From positions 2,615,022 through 2,679,021 of the forward strand of contig CAVUMC010000002.1 of the NCBI GenBank assembly GCA_963742535.1: a stretch of 64,000 nt of DNA, written 5' to 3'. Below are positions 55,830 to 64,000 of the stretch, piece by piece. The notes under the pieces were generated by a model. It did no database searches. It was not told where the DNA came from and saw only the letters and a list, made by a program, of their open reading frames with translations. A program made the translations under genes and the position numbers. Within the stretch, counting starts at the first letter, position 1, and each line of letters starts with the position of its first letter. This DNA comes from VRUE01 sp963742535 (GTDB lineage Bacteria > Actinomycetota > Thermoleophilia > Solirubrobacterales > 70-9).

Positions 55830-57170
55830 TTGAAGACTGCAGTCACAGAGCTGCCCGACTCGCGAGCGCGGGTCGAGGTGGAGGTTCCCGCCGAGCTGGT
55901 CGGCCGCGGCCTGCAGCGCGCTGCCCGCGGCCTGGCGCGCGAGATGAAAATGCCCGGCTTCCGCAAGGGCAAAGCACCGCCCTCGCTGGTGATTCAGCGC
56001 CTCGGCTACGGCACCGTGCTGCAGGAGGCGATCCGCGAGTCGCTGCCGGAGTGGTACGAGCAGGGGCTGCTGCGCTCCGGCGTCAGCCCGGTCGGCGACC
56101 CCAACATCGAGATCGTCTCGGCACCGGAAGCAGAGGGCGAGGCGCTCGAGTTCAAATTTGAGATCGGCGTGAGACCGAAGGCGACGCTTGGTGAGTACAA
56201 AGGACTTGAGGTGGGCAAGGCCGAGGCCGAGTCGACCGAGGAGATCGTCGACCGCGAGGTCGAGCGGATCCAGCAGGGCTTCACCAAGCTCGAGCCGGTC
56301 GAGCGCGCCGCCGCCGAGGGCGACGTGCTGTTGGTCGACTTCGAGGGCCTGCTCGACGGCAAAGCTTTCGAGGGCGGCAAGGCCTCCGACTACCTCCTGG
56401 AGTTGGGCAGCGGCCAGCTGATCGAGGGCTTCGAGGAGCAGCTCACCGGTGCGAGCGCCGGCGACGAGCGCCAAGTCGAGGTCACCTTCCCCGAGGACTA
56501 CCAGGCCGAGGAACTGGCGGGCGAAGACGCGGTGTTCAAGGTCGAGGTGAAAGAGGTGCGGGAGAAAATCCTGCCCGACCTCGACGACGACTTCGCTTCC
56601 GAGGCTTCGGAGTTCGACACGCTCGAGGAGCTGCGCGCCGACATCGGCAAACGGGTCAGCGAGGCGGTCGACGAGCGGGCCGAGCAGGACTTCCGCGTCG
56701 CCGCGGTCGACGCTGCGGTTGACGCCGCGACGGTCGAGATGCCGGCCGATCTGGTCGAGGCGCGGGCGCAGGAGCGCTGGGACAGGGTCGAGCGCCAGCT
56801 CGCCGCCCGCGGCATGAGCCCCGACGCCTACCTGCAGATGCAGGGCAAAACTCGTGAGGAGCTGCTGGAGGAATCAAAGCCCGACGCCGAGCGCGAGCTC
56901 AAGCGCGAGGCAGTGCTGGCGGCGATCGCCGAGGCCGAGGCGATCGAGGTCACCGACGAGGAGATGACCGAGGCCCTCACCCACACCGCCGAGCACGAGC
57001 GCACCACGCCGGAGAAGCTGCTCGAGCGCCTGCGCGAGAACGGCCGCGACGCGATGGTCCGCGAGGACATCCAGGTCCGCAAGGCGATCGACCTCGTCGC
57101 CGAGTCGGCCAAACCGATTCCACAGGCCCGCGCCGAAGCGCGCGAGAAACTCTGGACACCGGGCGACTAG
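55830..57170 (+). CDS. tig: Trigger factor (ribosome-associated chaperone and peptidyl-prolyl isomerase)
   Basis: 446 residues starting at a TTG at 55830; family alignment favours this because KTAVTELPDSRARVEVEVPAE is the usual N-terminus. The ribosome-binding signature GFRKGKAP is at residues about 44-51. The FKBP-like PPIase domain (GDVLLVDFEGLLDGKAFEGG) and the helical C-terminal chaperone arms follow. It binds nascent chains at the ribosome exit. It is directly followed by the PAS-GGDEF gene (1-base gap) and then clpP. Confidence 0.95.
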   Translation: MKTAVTELPDSRARVEVEVPAELVGRGLQRAARGLAREMKMPGFRKGKAPPSLVIQRLGYGTVLQEAIRESLPEWYEQGLLRSGVSPVGDPNIEIVSAPEAEGEALEFKFEIGVRPKATLGEYKGLEVGKAEAESTEEIVDREVERIQQGFTKLEPVERAAAEGDVLLVDFEGLLDGKAFEGGKASDYLLELGSGQLIEGFEEQLTGASAGDERQVEVTFPEDYQAEELAGEDAVFKVEVKEVREKILPDLDDDFASEASEFDTLEELRADIGKRVSEAVDERAEQDFRVAAVDAAVDAATVEMPADLVEARAQERWDRVERQLAARGMSPDAYLQMQGKTREELLEESKPDAERELKREAVLAAIAEAEAIEVTDEEMTEALTHTAEHERTTPEKLLERLRENGRDAMVREDIQVRKAIDLVAESAKPIPQARAEAREKLWTPGD

Positions 57171-57171
57171 C

Positions 57172-58101
57172 GTGCTTGGGCGCCGGGGAAACCTGAAGGC
57201 GCTGAAAGATGACGGCGAGCGCTTCCTGGAGCTCGCGGGTGAGATGTTCTGCGTCGCCGGTTTCGATGGTTACTTCAAGCGGGTCAGCCCCGCCTTTGAG
57301 CGCATTCTCGGCTACAGCCCCAAGGAGCTGCTGAGTCGTCCCTTTGTCGAGTTCGTCCATCCCGACGACCGCGACGAGATCGAGGTCGAGGCGGCGACGG
57401 ACATAGCGGTCGGCGGGCGGGACGCGGTCCGCTTCCACAATCGCTACCTCGACAAGGAGGGCGGCGTGCATTGGCTCGTCTGGACCTCGGTCGGCTTTCC
57501 AGAGGAGGAACTGATCTACGCCGTCGCCCGCGACGTGACCGAGCACAAGATGCTCGAGCAGCAACTGGAGTTGCGCTCCCGCACCGATCCGCTGACCGGG
57601 ATGCTCAACCGCCGCAGCTTCGACCAGTCGCTCGAGGCGCAGCTCACCCACGCGCGTCGCTACAAGCGGAGCGGGGCGCTGCTGATCATCGACCTCGATC
57701 GCTTCAAACAGATCAATGACGAGTTCGGCCACGCCGCCGGCGATGAAGCACTGCGCACCGTCTCCCGCCTGCTCGCCGAAAACCTGCGTGAGACCGACAC
57801 CATCGGCCGCGACGAGGGTGGCCTGGTCGCTCGCCTCGGCGGCGACGAGTTCGCCCTGCTGCTGCCCGAGACGGACGCGGCCGGGGCGGAAGTCGTAGGG
57901 GAGAGGCTAGTCGCCGCGCTCGCCGCGGAGCCGCTGGTGCTGGGCGATCGCGAGGTGCGATTGGGGATCAGCGTCGGCGCCGCGGTCTTCGATTGGCGCG
58001 ATGGCCAGTCGGCGGAGGACCTGATCGCTGCAGCCAATCGTGCGATGTACGTGGTCAAGGCTGCAGGCGGTGGTGGCGCTTCTATAGAGTCCCGACCATG
58101 A
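57172..58101 (+). CDS. PAS-GGDEF diguanylate cyclase
   Basis: 309 residues, GTG start at 57172. A PAS domain (about residues 20-130; LELAGEMFCVAGFDGYFKRVSPAFERILGY) is followed by a GGDEF domain with intact active-site GGDEF at residues 223-227 and RTDPLTGMLNRRSF at its start. It should make cyclic di-GMP from two GTP. An inhibitory-site-like RETD tetrad is displaced by an eight-residue insertion (TIGRDEGG) before LVARLGGDEF. No transmembrane segment, so it senses an intracellular signal. The stop overlaps the clpP start as ATGA, an unusual place between tig and clpP. Confidence 0.92.
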   Translation: MLGRRGNLKALKDDGERFLELAGEMFCVAGFDGYFKRVSPAFERILGYSPKELLSRPFVEFVHPDDRDEIEVEAATDIAVGGRDAVRFHNRYLDKEGGVHWLVWTSVGFPEEELIYAVARDVTEHKMLEQQLELRSRTDPLTGMLNRRSFDQSLEAQLTHARRYKRSGALLIIDLDRFKQINDEFGHAAGDEALRTVSRLLAENLRETDTIGRDEGGLVARLGGDEFALLLPETDAAGAEVVGERLVAALAAEPLVLGDREVRLGISVGAAVFDWRDGQSAEDLIAAANRAMYVVKAAGGGGASIESRP

Positions 58102-58682
58102 GCCCTCTGGTTCCAATGGTTGTTGAGCAGACCTCGCGCGGCGAGCGGTCTTTCGATATTTACTCGCGCCTGCTCAACGAGCGCATCGTCTTCCTCGGTA
58201 CCCAGGTCACGGAGGACATCGCCAACCTGATCGTGGCCCAGCTGCTCCACCTGGAGAGCGAGGACCCCGACAAGGACATCTCGCTCTACGTCAACTCACC
58301 CGGCGGCTCGGTTTACGCCGGCCTGGCGATCTACGACACGATGCAGTTCATCAAGCCAGACGTGCAGACGATCTGCGTCGGCATCGCAATGAGCATGGGC
58401 GCCCTACTGCTCGCCGGCGGCGCCGCAGGCAAGCGCATGGCGCTGCCCAACTCGAAGATCCTCATCCACCAAGTGTCATCAGGCTTCGAAGGCCAAGCGA
58501 CCGACATCGAGATCCACGCCAAAGAGATCATCGACGTCCGCCGCCGCCTCGACGAGATCCTCGCTAAGCACACCAACCAGCCCTTCGAGAAGGTCACCAA
58601 CGACACCGACAGGGACTACTTCATGAGTGCCGAGGAAGCGAAGGAGTACAACCTCGTCGACCGCGTGATCGAGCACCACTGA
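58098..58682 (+). CDS. clpP: ATP-dependent Clp protease proteolytic subunit
   Basis: 194 residues. ATG at 58098 overlaps the previous stop and gives the standard short N-terminus; upstream in-frame extension is not conserved. The catalytic triad is Ser99 (MSMGALLL), His124 (ILIHQ) and Asp173 (DRDYFMS), in the usual spacing. Motifs ISLYVNSPGGSV and the QATDIEIHAKEI helix are typical. It forms the barrel protease with ClpX or ClpC. No clpX follows; an M23 peptidase gene does. Confidence 0.96.
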   Translation: MSPLVPMVVEQTSRGERSFDIYSRLLNERIVFLGTQVTEDIANLIVAQLLHLESEDPDKDISLYVNSPGGSVYAGLAIYDTMQFIKPDVQTICVGIAMSMGALLLAGGAAGKRMALPNSKILIHQVSSGFEGQATDIEIHAKEIIDVRRRLDEILAKHTNQPFEKVTNDTDRDYFMSAEEAKEYNLVDRVIEHH

Positions 58683-59200
58683 AGCACCCGCTCGCTCTAG
58701 CTCTCCTCTTCTTCGCGACTCTCGCAGCACCGGCAAGTGCCACCATCGTCGCCGCCAATGGTGGCGTCAACTATTACGACCACGTCTTCCCTGTCCAGGG
58801 CCCGCACGGTACCCGCGGCTACATCGGCGAATTCGGCGCCCCACGCAGCGGCGGCCGCACCCACGAGGGCTTCGACATCGTCGCGGCTTGCGGCACGCCC
58901 CTGGTCGCCGTCCGCAACGGCAAGATCTTGAAGACGGGATACGACCCGGTCCTCTACGGCAACTACCTTCTGATTCACGGCGAAGGCGAGCACCGCTCCT
59001 ACTTCTACGCTCACATGCCTCGCCCGCCCCTCGTCCACCGCGGCGAACGCGTCTACGCCGGCGAGCCAGTCGGCTCCGTCGGCGAGACCGGCAACGCGAT
59101 CACCGTCGGCTGCCACCTCCATTTCGAGATCCACGTGCGCGGCCGCCCGATAGATCCCGAGTCCGAGCTGCGGCGCTGGGACTTGGCCGTTCCCAAGTAG
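58679..59200 (+). CDS. Secreted M23-family metallopeptidase (LytM/endopeptidase)
   Basis: 173 residues with a proposed CTG start at 58679, overlapping the clpP stop as CTGA. No ATG, GTG or TTG lies in frame at a suitable place; the next ATG (58928) would cut off the signal peptide and the first zinc ligands. The CTG form opens KHPLALALLFFATLAAPASA, a clean signal peptide. Zinc-ligand motifs are H62-xxx-D66 (THEGFD) and H146-x-H148 (HLHFEIH), with GNYLLIHG and YAHM between. M23 enzymes cleave peptidoglycan cross-bridges; the short catalytic module alone is present. A rare CTG start is inferred, not proven. Confidence 0.8.
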   Translation: MKHPLALALLFFATLAAPASATIVAANGGVNYYDHVFPVQGPHGTRGYIGEFGAPRSGGRTHEGFDIVAACGTPLVAVRNGKILKTGYDPVLYGNYLLIHGEGEHRSYFYAHMPRPPLVHRGERVYAGEPVGSVGETGNAITVGCHLHFEIHVRGRPIDPESELRRWDLAVPK

Positions 59201-59211
59201 GGAAGCTATAG
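59182..59211 (+). promoter_or_regulatory. Candidate sigma-70-type promoter for the first secreted protein gene
   Basis: TTGGCC at 59182-59187 and TATAGT at 59206-59211 with 18 bases between, about 70 bases upstream of the ATG at 59280. The -35 is only a partial match, so the call is weak. Confidence 0.35.
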
Positions 59212-59279
59212 TCCCCGAACAGGCTTGGGCGGCCTGGCGGTCGTCTGGGCAGGGAGACATCGAGCAGAGAGGAGAATCA

Positions 59280-60176
59280 ATGCGTGGACATCGACGAGGG
59301 AGGGCCCTGACGGCGCTCCTTCTGACGGCGCTCATCGCGCTTGGCCTCACCGCCAGCGCCCAGGCGCATCTGACCGGCAACTACACCACCTTCGAACAGT
59401 GCCCCTACCCAAACACCGAAGTCAAGAAATGCATTTACTCGACAACTGAATCCGGGGAAGTGGTGCTCGGATCGAAGAAAGTTCCGATCGTCAACCCGGT
59501 AGTCCTGCAGGGTGGCGCAGGTGCACAGGACGAAGAAGAAAACGCGCAGTTCTTCGCAGCAGCCAACGGCGTGACGCTTTCCAAAGCGGCCCAGCCAGTG
59601 CCGGGTGGTCTCGCCGGCTTGGTCAACTGCAAAGAAATCAGCAACGTCTTGTTGCGCCTCACTTGTGAAGCGGCACTAGAAGGACCCCTCACAGGTGTCA
59701 ACTCGACGCTTGAACTGGCAAGGCCGGCCTCCGAGATCGTGGTCAGCGAAAACCGCCTCGCGGAAGAGGCGGGCGTAGCGCTGAAACTGCCGGTCAAGGT
59801 CCACCTGGAAAACCCCTTCCTTGGTGGTAACTGTTATGTGGGGTCATCCGCCTCACCGATAATCTGGAAACTGACCACGGGTACGACGGAACCCCCTGGG
59901 CCCAACAAACCCATCACGGGTCATGCGGGTTTCATCGACTTCCTCGAGGAAGGCCGTATCGCGTTTGGCAAAGACGTCACCCTGGTCGACAACGCTTGGT
60001 CTGCCCCAGGTGTAACAGGCTGCGGCGGACCACTGGTCGAACTACTGCTCGACCCGGTAGTCAACGTTTCAGCCGGCCTCCCGGCAGCAGCTGGCCGCAA
60101 CACCGCAATCCTCAACAACGCTGCCTACTTCGGCTCGGGGGCAGCGGTGCGTAAAAACAACGCGGAAAACCCTTAG
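59280..60176 (+). CDS. Secreted protein of unknown function
   Basis: 298 residues. The ATG at 59280 is preceded by agagaggag and opens a strong signal peptide (RALTALLLTALIALGLTASAQA). The mature part has six Cys, with CPYPNTEVKKCIYSTT near the start and a glycine-rich, beta-type composition. No catalytic motif. I recall no family function; proteins of this style occur as abundant exported proteins in Solirubrobacterales (recollection, not checked). A perfect terminator follows, so it is a single transcription unit. Confidence 0.8.
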   Translation: MRGHRRGRALTALLLTALIALGLTASAQAHLTGNYTTFEQCPYPNTEVKKCIYSTTESGEVVLGSKKVPIVNPVVLQGGAGAQDEEENAQFFAAANGVTLSKAAQPVPGGLAGLVNCKEISNVLLRLTCEAALEGPLTGVNSTLELARPASEIVVSENRLAEEAGVALKLPVKVHLENPFLGGNCYVGSSASPIIWKLTTGTTEPPGPNKPITGHAGFIDFLEEGRIAFGKDVTLVDNAWSAPGVTGCGGPLVELLLDPVVNVSAGLPAAAGRNTAILNNAAYFGSGAAVRKNNAENP

Positions 60177-60200
60177 GCGAGTAACCCCAAAGGTGTCAAA

Positions 60201-60234
60201 AGATGAAGGTGCCGGGAAACCGGCACCTTCATCT
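60201..60234 (+). terminator. Strong intrinsic terminator with GAAA tetraloop
   Basis: A perfect 15-base-pair stem (60201-60215 with 60220-60234) closed by GAAA, followed by TTAAAA. It starts 24 bases after the 60176 stop. Confidence 0.85.
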
Positions 60235-60336
60235 TTAAAAAACAGGTCCACCACTGGGACCGAAAGCAAGTCGCTGTTTTCTAAGTATTGATCGTTCTGA
60301 ATTAAGGATTCGGCGTCGCAGAGCCAGTTTTGTAAT

Positions 60337-60375
60337 CAAGGAGAAAGATAGAAAATTATTAGGAAAATCTCCTTG
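60337..60375. repeat. Inverted repeat CAAGGAGA ... TCTCCTTG in an AT-rich leader
   Basis: Eight-base arms at 60337-60344 and 60368-60375. The interval 60177-60476 (300 bases) has the terminator above, then low-GC leader with this inverted repeat and a second imperfect palindrome around GGAAAAGTTTTCC (60413-60425). One or both may regulate the next gene; there is no clear -35/-10 pair. Confidence 0.4.
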
Positions 60376-60476
60376 ACGCTTCCTCGTTGCGTGAGAGCTT
60401 TGAAAAACGCAAGGAAAAGTTTTCCCTGCGCATGACATTACACACGTAAACCGTAACTAATAGTGAGAGGAACAAA

Positions 60477-61199
60477 ATGGTTCGATCAAGACTCGGATTG
60501 AAGGTCCTCGGGCTTTGCGCGCTCGCGCTGGGACTGATGGCTTTCGTCGCCAGTGCCGCTCAGGCGGAAGCCACGTCACATTGGAACGTCGCAGGAAAAT
60601 CAGTGACGGGGACCGAAGAATTTCCACTTGAAGTCAAGGAACTCGAGAACAAAACAGGTACGCTGGAGTTCACCACTGCAGGTGGCACATTAGTGAAAAT
60701 TTTATGTACCACAGCAGCGTTTGGCGGCACCAAAGGCGGTCGACTGATTAAAGAAGGCGGTATTTCTTTAGGTGACGTCACGTTCACAGGATGTAAAGTT
60801 GAACTTAACAGTAAACCCGCTGGCGGCTGTGAAGCCCATACAACGGGCCAGCCGGTCGGAACAATTTTAACCGAGAATGGTACAGGGTTAATCCAGTTAG
60901 ATGTGGTAGCCGGAAAAACAGAAGAGTACACCAAGATCACGCCTGACGTAGGCTCTACCTTCGCGAAAATTGAAATGGGTCCCGAATGTGCGATTGGCAC
61001 CTTGGTCAAAGTTGAAGGAATACTTTGGATCAAAGACTGCGAAGGCAACACAGGTTTCTTAACGGAAAAGAAAACTCATTTAATCGAAGAATCGTTACAC
61101 ACCTTGACCGCTCTCGGGCGGCCCGCAGTCATTGAAGGTTCCGCCATAGTCCAGTTGGCAGTCGGCGGTACGGTGAATTGGAGCGGTACCCCCGGCTGA
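60477..61199 (+). CDS. Secreted protein of unknown function, low-GC and TTA-rich
   Basis: 240 residues. The ATG at 60477 has gagagga upstream and opens a signal peptide (LKVLGLCALALGLMAFVASAAQA). The mature region is rich in Thr, Gly and Lys with Cys spaced through it (KILCTTAAFGG, FTGCKVEL, MGPECAIG), probably an exported beta-rich protein. No known motif. The gene has nine TTA leucine codons, very rare elsewhere in this window, and clearly lower GC than its neighbours, suggesting a different origin or weak codon selection. Confidence 0.8.
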   Translation: MVRSRLGLKVLGLCALALGLMAFVASAAQAEATSHWNVAGKSVTGTEEFPLEVKELENKTGTLEFTTAGGTLVKILCTTAAFGGTKGGRLIKEGGISLGDVTFTGCKVELNSKPAGGCEAHTTGQPVGTILTENGTGLIQLDVVAGKTEEYTKITPDVGSTFAKIEMGPECAIGTLVKVEGILWIKDCEGNTGFLTEKKTHLIEESLHTLTALGRPAVIEGSAIVQLAVGGTVNWSGTPG

Positions 61200-61216
61200 G
61201 CCAGTAAGCAACACCA

Positions 61217-61269
61217 ATCGCCAAACGGCGATGACTCACAGCCCCACCCGCGCCAATGGCGCGGGTGGG
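61217..61269 (+). terminator. Two adjacent hairpins after the TTA-rich secreted protein gene
   Basis: A 6-base-pair stem (61217-61222/61227-61232) is followed by a perfect 12-base-pair stem CCCACCCGCGCC (61243-61254/61258-61269) with an AAT loop. No T-run follows, so it may act as a weak or Rho-assisted terminator, or as mRNA 3' stabiliser. Confidence 0.5.
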
Positions 61270-61323
61270 CAATGTGAGAGTCAGGGAAGAAAGAAAGGCA
61301 GGTAGGCAGTGAGGGAGTCAGGG

Positions 61324-64000
61324 ATGCAGGGGAATACGGGAACAATCCGCCGGGTGGCATTGCTCACCGCGGCGATTACGTGCGTTTGCGCCCTCTATGC
61401 CAGCTCGGCCTCAGCGCTCGCTCCGCGGATTGTCAAGGCTCAGGTGATCGAAGTCACCGCCACCAGTGTGACCTTGGCTGCCTCGATTGACCCCGAAGGG
61501 CAAACGACTGCCTACCAGTTCCGTTTCGGCGCAGCGGACTGCAGCATCGCCAACTGCTCTCGCATCCCCAATCCCAAAGAAGCGATCGGCAGCGGCAATG
61601 AACCGGTGCTGGTGGCCAAAGTCGTCGAAGCACTAGAACCGGGGACGATCTACCACTTCCTAGTCGAAGCGACAAATCCCGACGGCACGGTCAAAGGTTC
61701 AGATCACGCCATCGCCACCCTCGGAGAACCCTCGGGCGGTCTGCCCGACGGCCGGGTCTATGAGCAAGCCTCTCCGACGAACAAGGACGGCAGCGATGCG
61801 ATCGGCACGATCGGCCTGGTCAAAGCCGCTAACAACGGCAACGGCATCACCTTCAACAGCACCTTCGGCATCCCCGGTGGCAAAGGCGCCCAGACCCTGC
61901 CAACCTACCTAGCGAGCCGAGGAGCAGGCCAGGCCGGTTGGTCGACCCAGGGCCTTCTGCCACCCGCAGCGCTTGAAGGCAAAGACCTTGCCGACATAGC
62001 CCAGGTCCAAGGCTGGTCCCCCGACTTCACTGAAATCTTCTCCAACGCGACCGTGCTCGGCGACTCGAGGGTCAAAGCCCTGATCAGCCAGTCACCCGCC
62101 GGCGGTCCGATCACATTCATCGCCCCCTATGCCTTCCAAGCCGAAGACGCCTTTGTCGGCACCGACGCCGACAACTCGACCGTCTTCTTCGAATCGCAGG
62201 CGAAGCTTCCACCAGAAGCGGGCAAAGAACCGATCGCAGCTGCCCTTACGGGCAAGTCAAACCTCTATGCCTGGGACCGGGCAAGTGGGCGGATCAGCCT
62301 GGTCGACGTCTCCAACCTCGAGAAAGCACCCCCCGGCGGCGGCTTTGCCGGGCCTTATGACTGGTCACGGGGAATCACCGCCTTCTCTTTGACCCACGGT
62401 GGCGCCGAACGCGGCTACATCCTGCAGGAAGCCAACGCGATCACCGCCACGGGCGACATCTACTTCACCGAAGCGGGAACCGGCCAGATCTACCTGCGCC
62501 GCAACCCGACTCAGCCCCAAAGCAAAATGGAAGGCGAAAAATGTCTCGAAGAAGACATGGCCTGCACCATTCCTGTCTCAGCTTCCAAACGCTCGACCCC
62601 AGACCCCGCCGGCACCCAGCCCTCAGCCTTCCAGGCCGCCACTGACGATGGCTCTGAAGTCTTCTTCACCTCACCACAGAAGCTCACCGACAACGCCAAC
62701 ACCGGGCCCGAACAACCCGAAGCGACGATCACCCAGGCAAACAGCGCTACCGGCGCGGTCGAGAAAGCCAAGTTCATCCCCCAACACGCGATCGGCGTCG
62801 CCGTCGATAGCTCCCACGTCTACTGGGCCGACCCCACTACCGGCACGATCGACCGGGCGGATCTGAATGGCGAAAACGTCGTAAAGCCCTTCATCTCGAT
62901 TCCCGAAAGCGAATGCGAAGTCGAAGTCGAACCCGAACCCGGCGTCTTCGTCAAAGAAGTAGTCAAAGCACCAGCGAGGCCCCGCTACGTCGCCGTCACT
63001 TCCAAATACGTCTACTGGACCAGCGCCGGCCGCCTCGACGAAGAAGGCAACCCCGAAGACATAACCGGCACGATCGGCCGCGCCGTACTGGACGGCAACG
63101 AAGTCAAAGACATCGACCCCGAATTCATCTGCGGCGCCTCAAACCCGCAAGGCATCGCCGCCAATGCGACGCATCTGTATTGGGCTAACGCGGCGAAAAA
63201 TGGAAATCGAGGGGCGATTGGCAGAGCCAACATCGAAGACGAAGAGGCCAAAGACGTAGAACAGGAATTCTTCTTTGCGAGCGTTTCGCTGACGCCCTTC
63301 GGAGTAGCACTGGACGCGACCTTCGTCTACCTCACCGCTGACAACGTAGGCAGCAACCTTGGCCTCGTCGGTCGCCTGCCGCTGGAAGGGCTGAAAGACG
63401 GGCCATTCGCGGCCTTCGGACCCGGCGAAGCCGGCCTACGCGGTATTGCTACCGACGGCACCAACCTCTATTGGGCCTCCCAGCGCGAACACGCGATCGG
63501 TCGTATCTCCTCGGCCGACTTCGCCACTGGCTGCAGCGCAATCCCCACCTGCAACAAAGAATTCGCCAAAGACATCGAAGGCGACCTAAACGGCCTCGCC
63601 GTCAACACCGAACATCTCTACTGGTCGGTCAACGGCGAGGCGCCGACCAACCCCGGCAACGACCTCTACGCCTTCCACCCCCAGACGGGTCAGCTCAAAG
63701 ACCTGACCGTCGACCCGGTCGAAGATGGCGCTGAAGTGCAGGGCCTGATGGGCGCTTCGCCCGATGGCTCCTACCTCTATGTGGTCGCCAACGGCGATCT
63801 CGACGAAGGCGGGCCGGCGACACGGGGGGACTGTCGCACACCCGCCGCGCACGGTGGTCTCTTGAATACCAGCGGCAGTTGCAACCTCTACCTGCTGCAC
63901 GAAGGCAAAGCGCGCCTGATCGGGCGGGTGAGTGGCAGGGACGCGCTGGGGTGGACGGGGTCGGTGCTGGGGATCTTCTCTCCTGCCGGCAGCGTGCCCA
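61324..64000 (+). CDS. Large secreted FN3/beta-propeller protein (3'-partial)
   Basis: The frame is open from the ATG at 61324 to the right edge (892 codons, no stop), preceded by gagggag. A signal peptide (RRVALLTAAITCVCALYASSASA) is followed by a fibronectin type III-like domain at about residues 40-135 (VTATSVTLAASIDPEGQTTAYQ ... GTIYHFLVEATNPDG). The rest has repeated Tyr-Trp/Asp strands, such as HVYWADP, YVYWTSA, HLYWANA, NLYWASQ and HLYWSVN, a blade pattern of YWTD/NHL-like beta-propellers. No catalytic residues can be assigned. An exported or surface protein, perhaps for adhesion or polymer binding. Confidence 0.85.
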   Translation, partial: MQGNTGTIRRVALLTAAITCVCALYASSASALAPRIVKAQVIEVTATSVTLAASIDPEGQTTAYQFRFGAADCSIANCSRIPNPKEAIGSGNEPVLVAKVVEALEPGTIYHFLVEATNPDGTVKGSDHAIATLGEPSGGLPDGRVYEQASPTNKDGSDAIGTIGLVKAANNGNGITFNSTFGIPGGKGAQTLPTYLASRGAGQAGWSTQGLLPPAALEGKDLADIAQVQGWSPDFTEIFSNATVLGDSRVKALISQSPAGGPITFIAPYAFQAEDAFVGTDADNSTVFFESQAKLPPEAGKEPIAAALTGKSNLYAWDRASGRISLVDVSNLEKAPPGGGFAGPYDWSRGITAFSLTHGGAERGYILQEANAITATGDIYFTEAGTGQIYLRRNPTQPQSKMEGEKCLEEDMACTIPVSASKRSTPDPAGTQPSAFQAATDDGSEVFFTSPQKLTDNANTGPEQPEATITQANSATGAVEKAKFIPQHAIGVAVDSSHVYWADPTTGTIDRADLNGENVVKPFISIPESECEVEVEPEPGVFVKEVVKAPARPRYVAVTSKYVYWTSAGRLDEEGNPEDITGTIGRAVLDGNEVKDIDPEFICGASNPQGIAANATHLYWANAAKNGNRGAIGRANIEDEEAKDVEQEFFFASVSLTPFGVALDATFVYLTADNVGSNLGLVGRLPLEGLKDGPFAAFGPGEAGLRGIATDGTNLYWASQREHAIGRISSADFATGCSAIPTCNKEFAKDIEGDLNGLAVNTEHLYWSVNGEAPTNPGNDLYAFHPQTGQLKDLTVDPVEDGAEVQGLMGASPDGSYLYVVANGDLDEGGPATRGDCRTPAAHGGLLNTSGSCNLYLLHEGKARLIGRVSGRDALGWTGSVLGIFSPAGSVP

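Overview
The window is high-GC actinobacterial DNA. Part of a large cis-AT type I modular polyketide synthase (PKS) locus sits next to housekeeping and cell-envelope genes. The style of the trigger factor, the CtaG and fused spermidine-synthase-like neighbours, and the secreted proteins with FN3 and Tyr-Trp propeller repeats suggest a Solirubrobacterales-like (Thermoleophilia) actinomycete. That lineage assignment is inference; no rRNA or other marker is present.

Region 1 (1-43597, + strand) holds four PKS genes. The first (PKS A) enters from the left edge inside an AT domain and runs to 23525; its reading frame is broken once near 7345. PKS B (23518-28903) is broken once near 25440. PKS C (28900-37356) and PKS D (37346-43597) are intact. 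I count nine modules, numbered 0-8 from the left edge. Modules 0-5 are KS-AT-DH-KR-ACP with malonyl-type ATs (HAFH). Module 6 is KS-AT-DH-KR-ACP with an AAGH AT that resembles the ethylmalonyl type. Module 7 is KS-AT-ACP with no reductive domains. Module 8 is KS-AT-(degenerate DH)-KR-ACP-TE. No enoylreductase is present. Read collinearly, the line would make a long conjugated polyene with a branched unit, a ketone, a hydroxyl and a TE-released carboxyl end.

Region 2 (43599-47580, + strand, the same operon by overlapping or near-touching genes) holds a SAM methyltransferase, two tandem crotonyl-CoA carboxylase/reductase (CCR) paralogues and an alpha/beta hydrolase. The CCRs could supply ethylmalonyl-type extender units to module 6. 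A converging double-domain TetR regulator (47577-48911) closes the cluster; the two genes share one CTAG for both stop codons.

Region 3 (49093-53867, - strand) holds a cysteine-rich RTX-repeat secreted protein, a STAS anti-anti-sigma protein, a small winged-helix-like protein, an ArsR-type regulator, a small membrane ORF, a membrane-fused spermidine synthase-like protein and CtaG. A 394-base gap (51058-51451) contains a tandem palindromic repeat.

Region 4 (53887-59200, + strand) holds a GH15 glycosidase, trigger factor, a PAS-GGDEF diguanylate cyclase, ClpP and an M23 peptidase. The cyclase is inserted between tig and clpP. Region 5 (59280 to the right edge) holds two secreted proteins of unknown function, the second TTA-codon-rich, separated by a strong terminator, then a large FN3/beta-propeller secreted protein that runs off the window.
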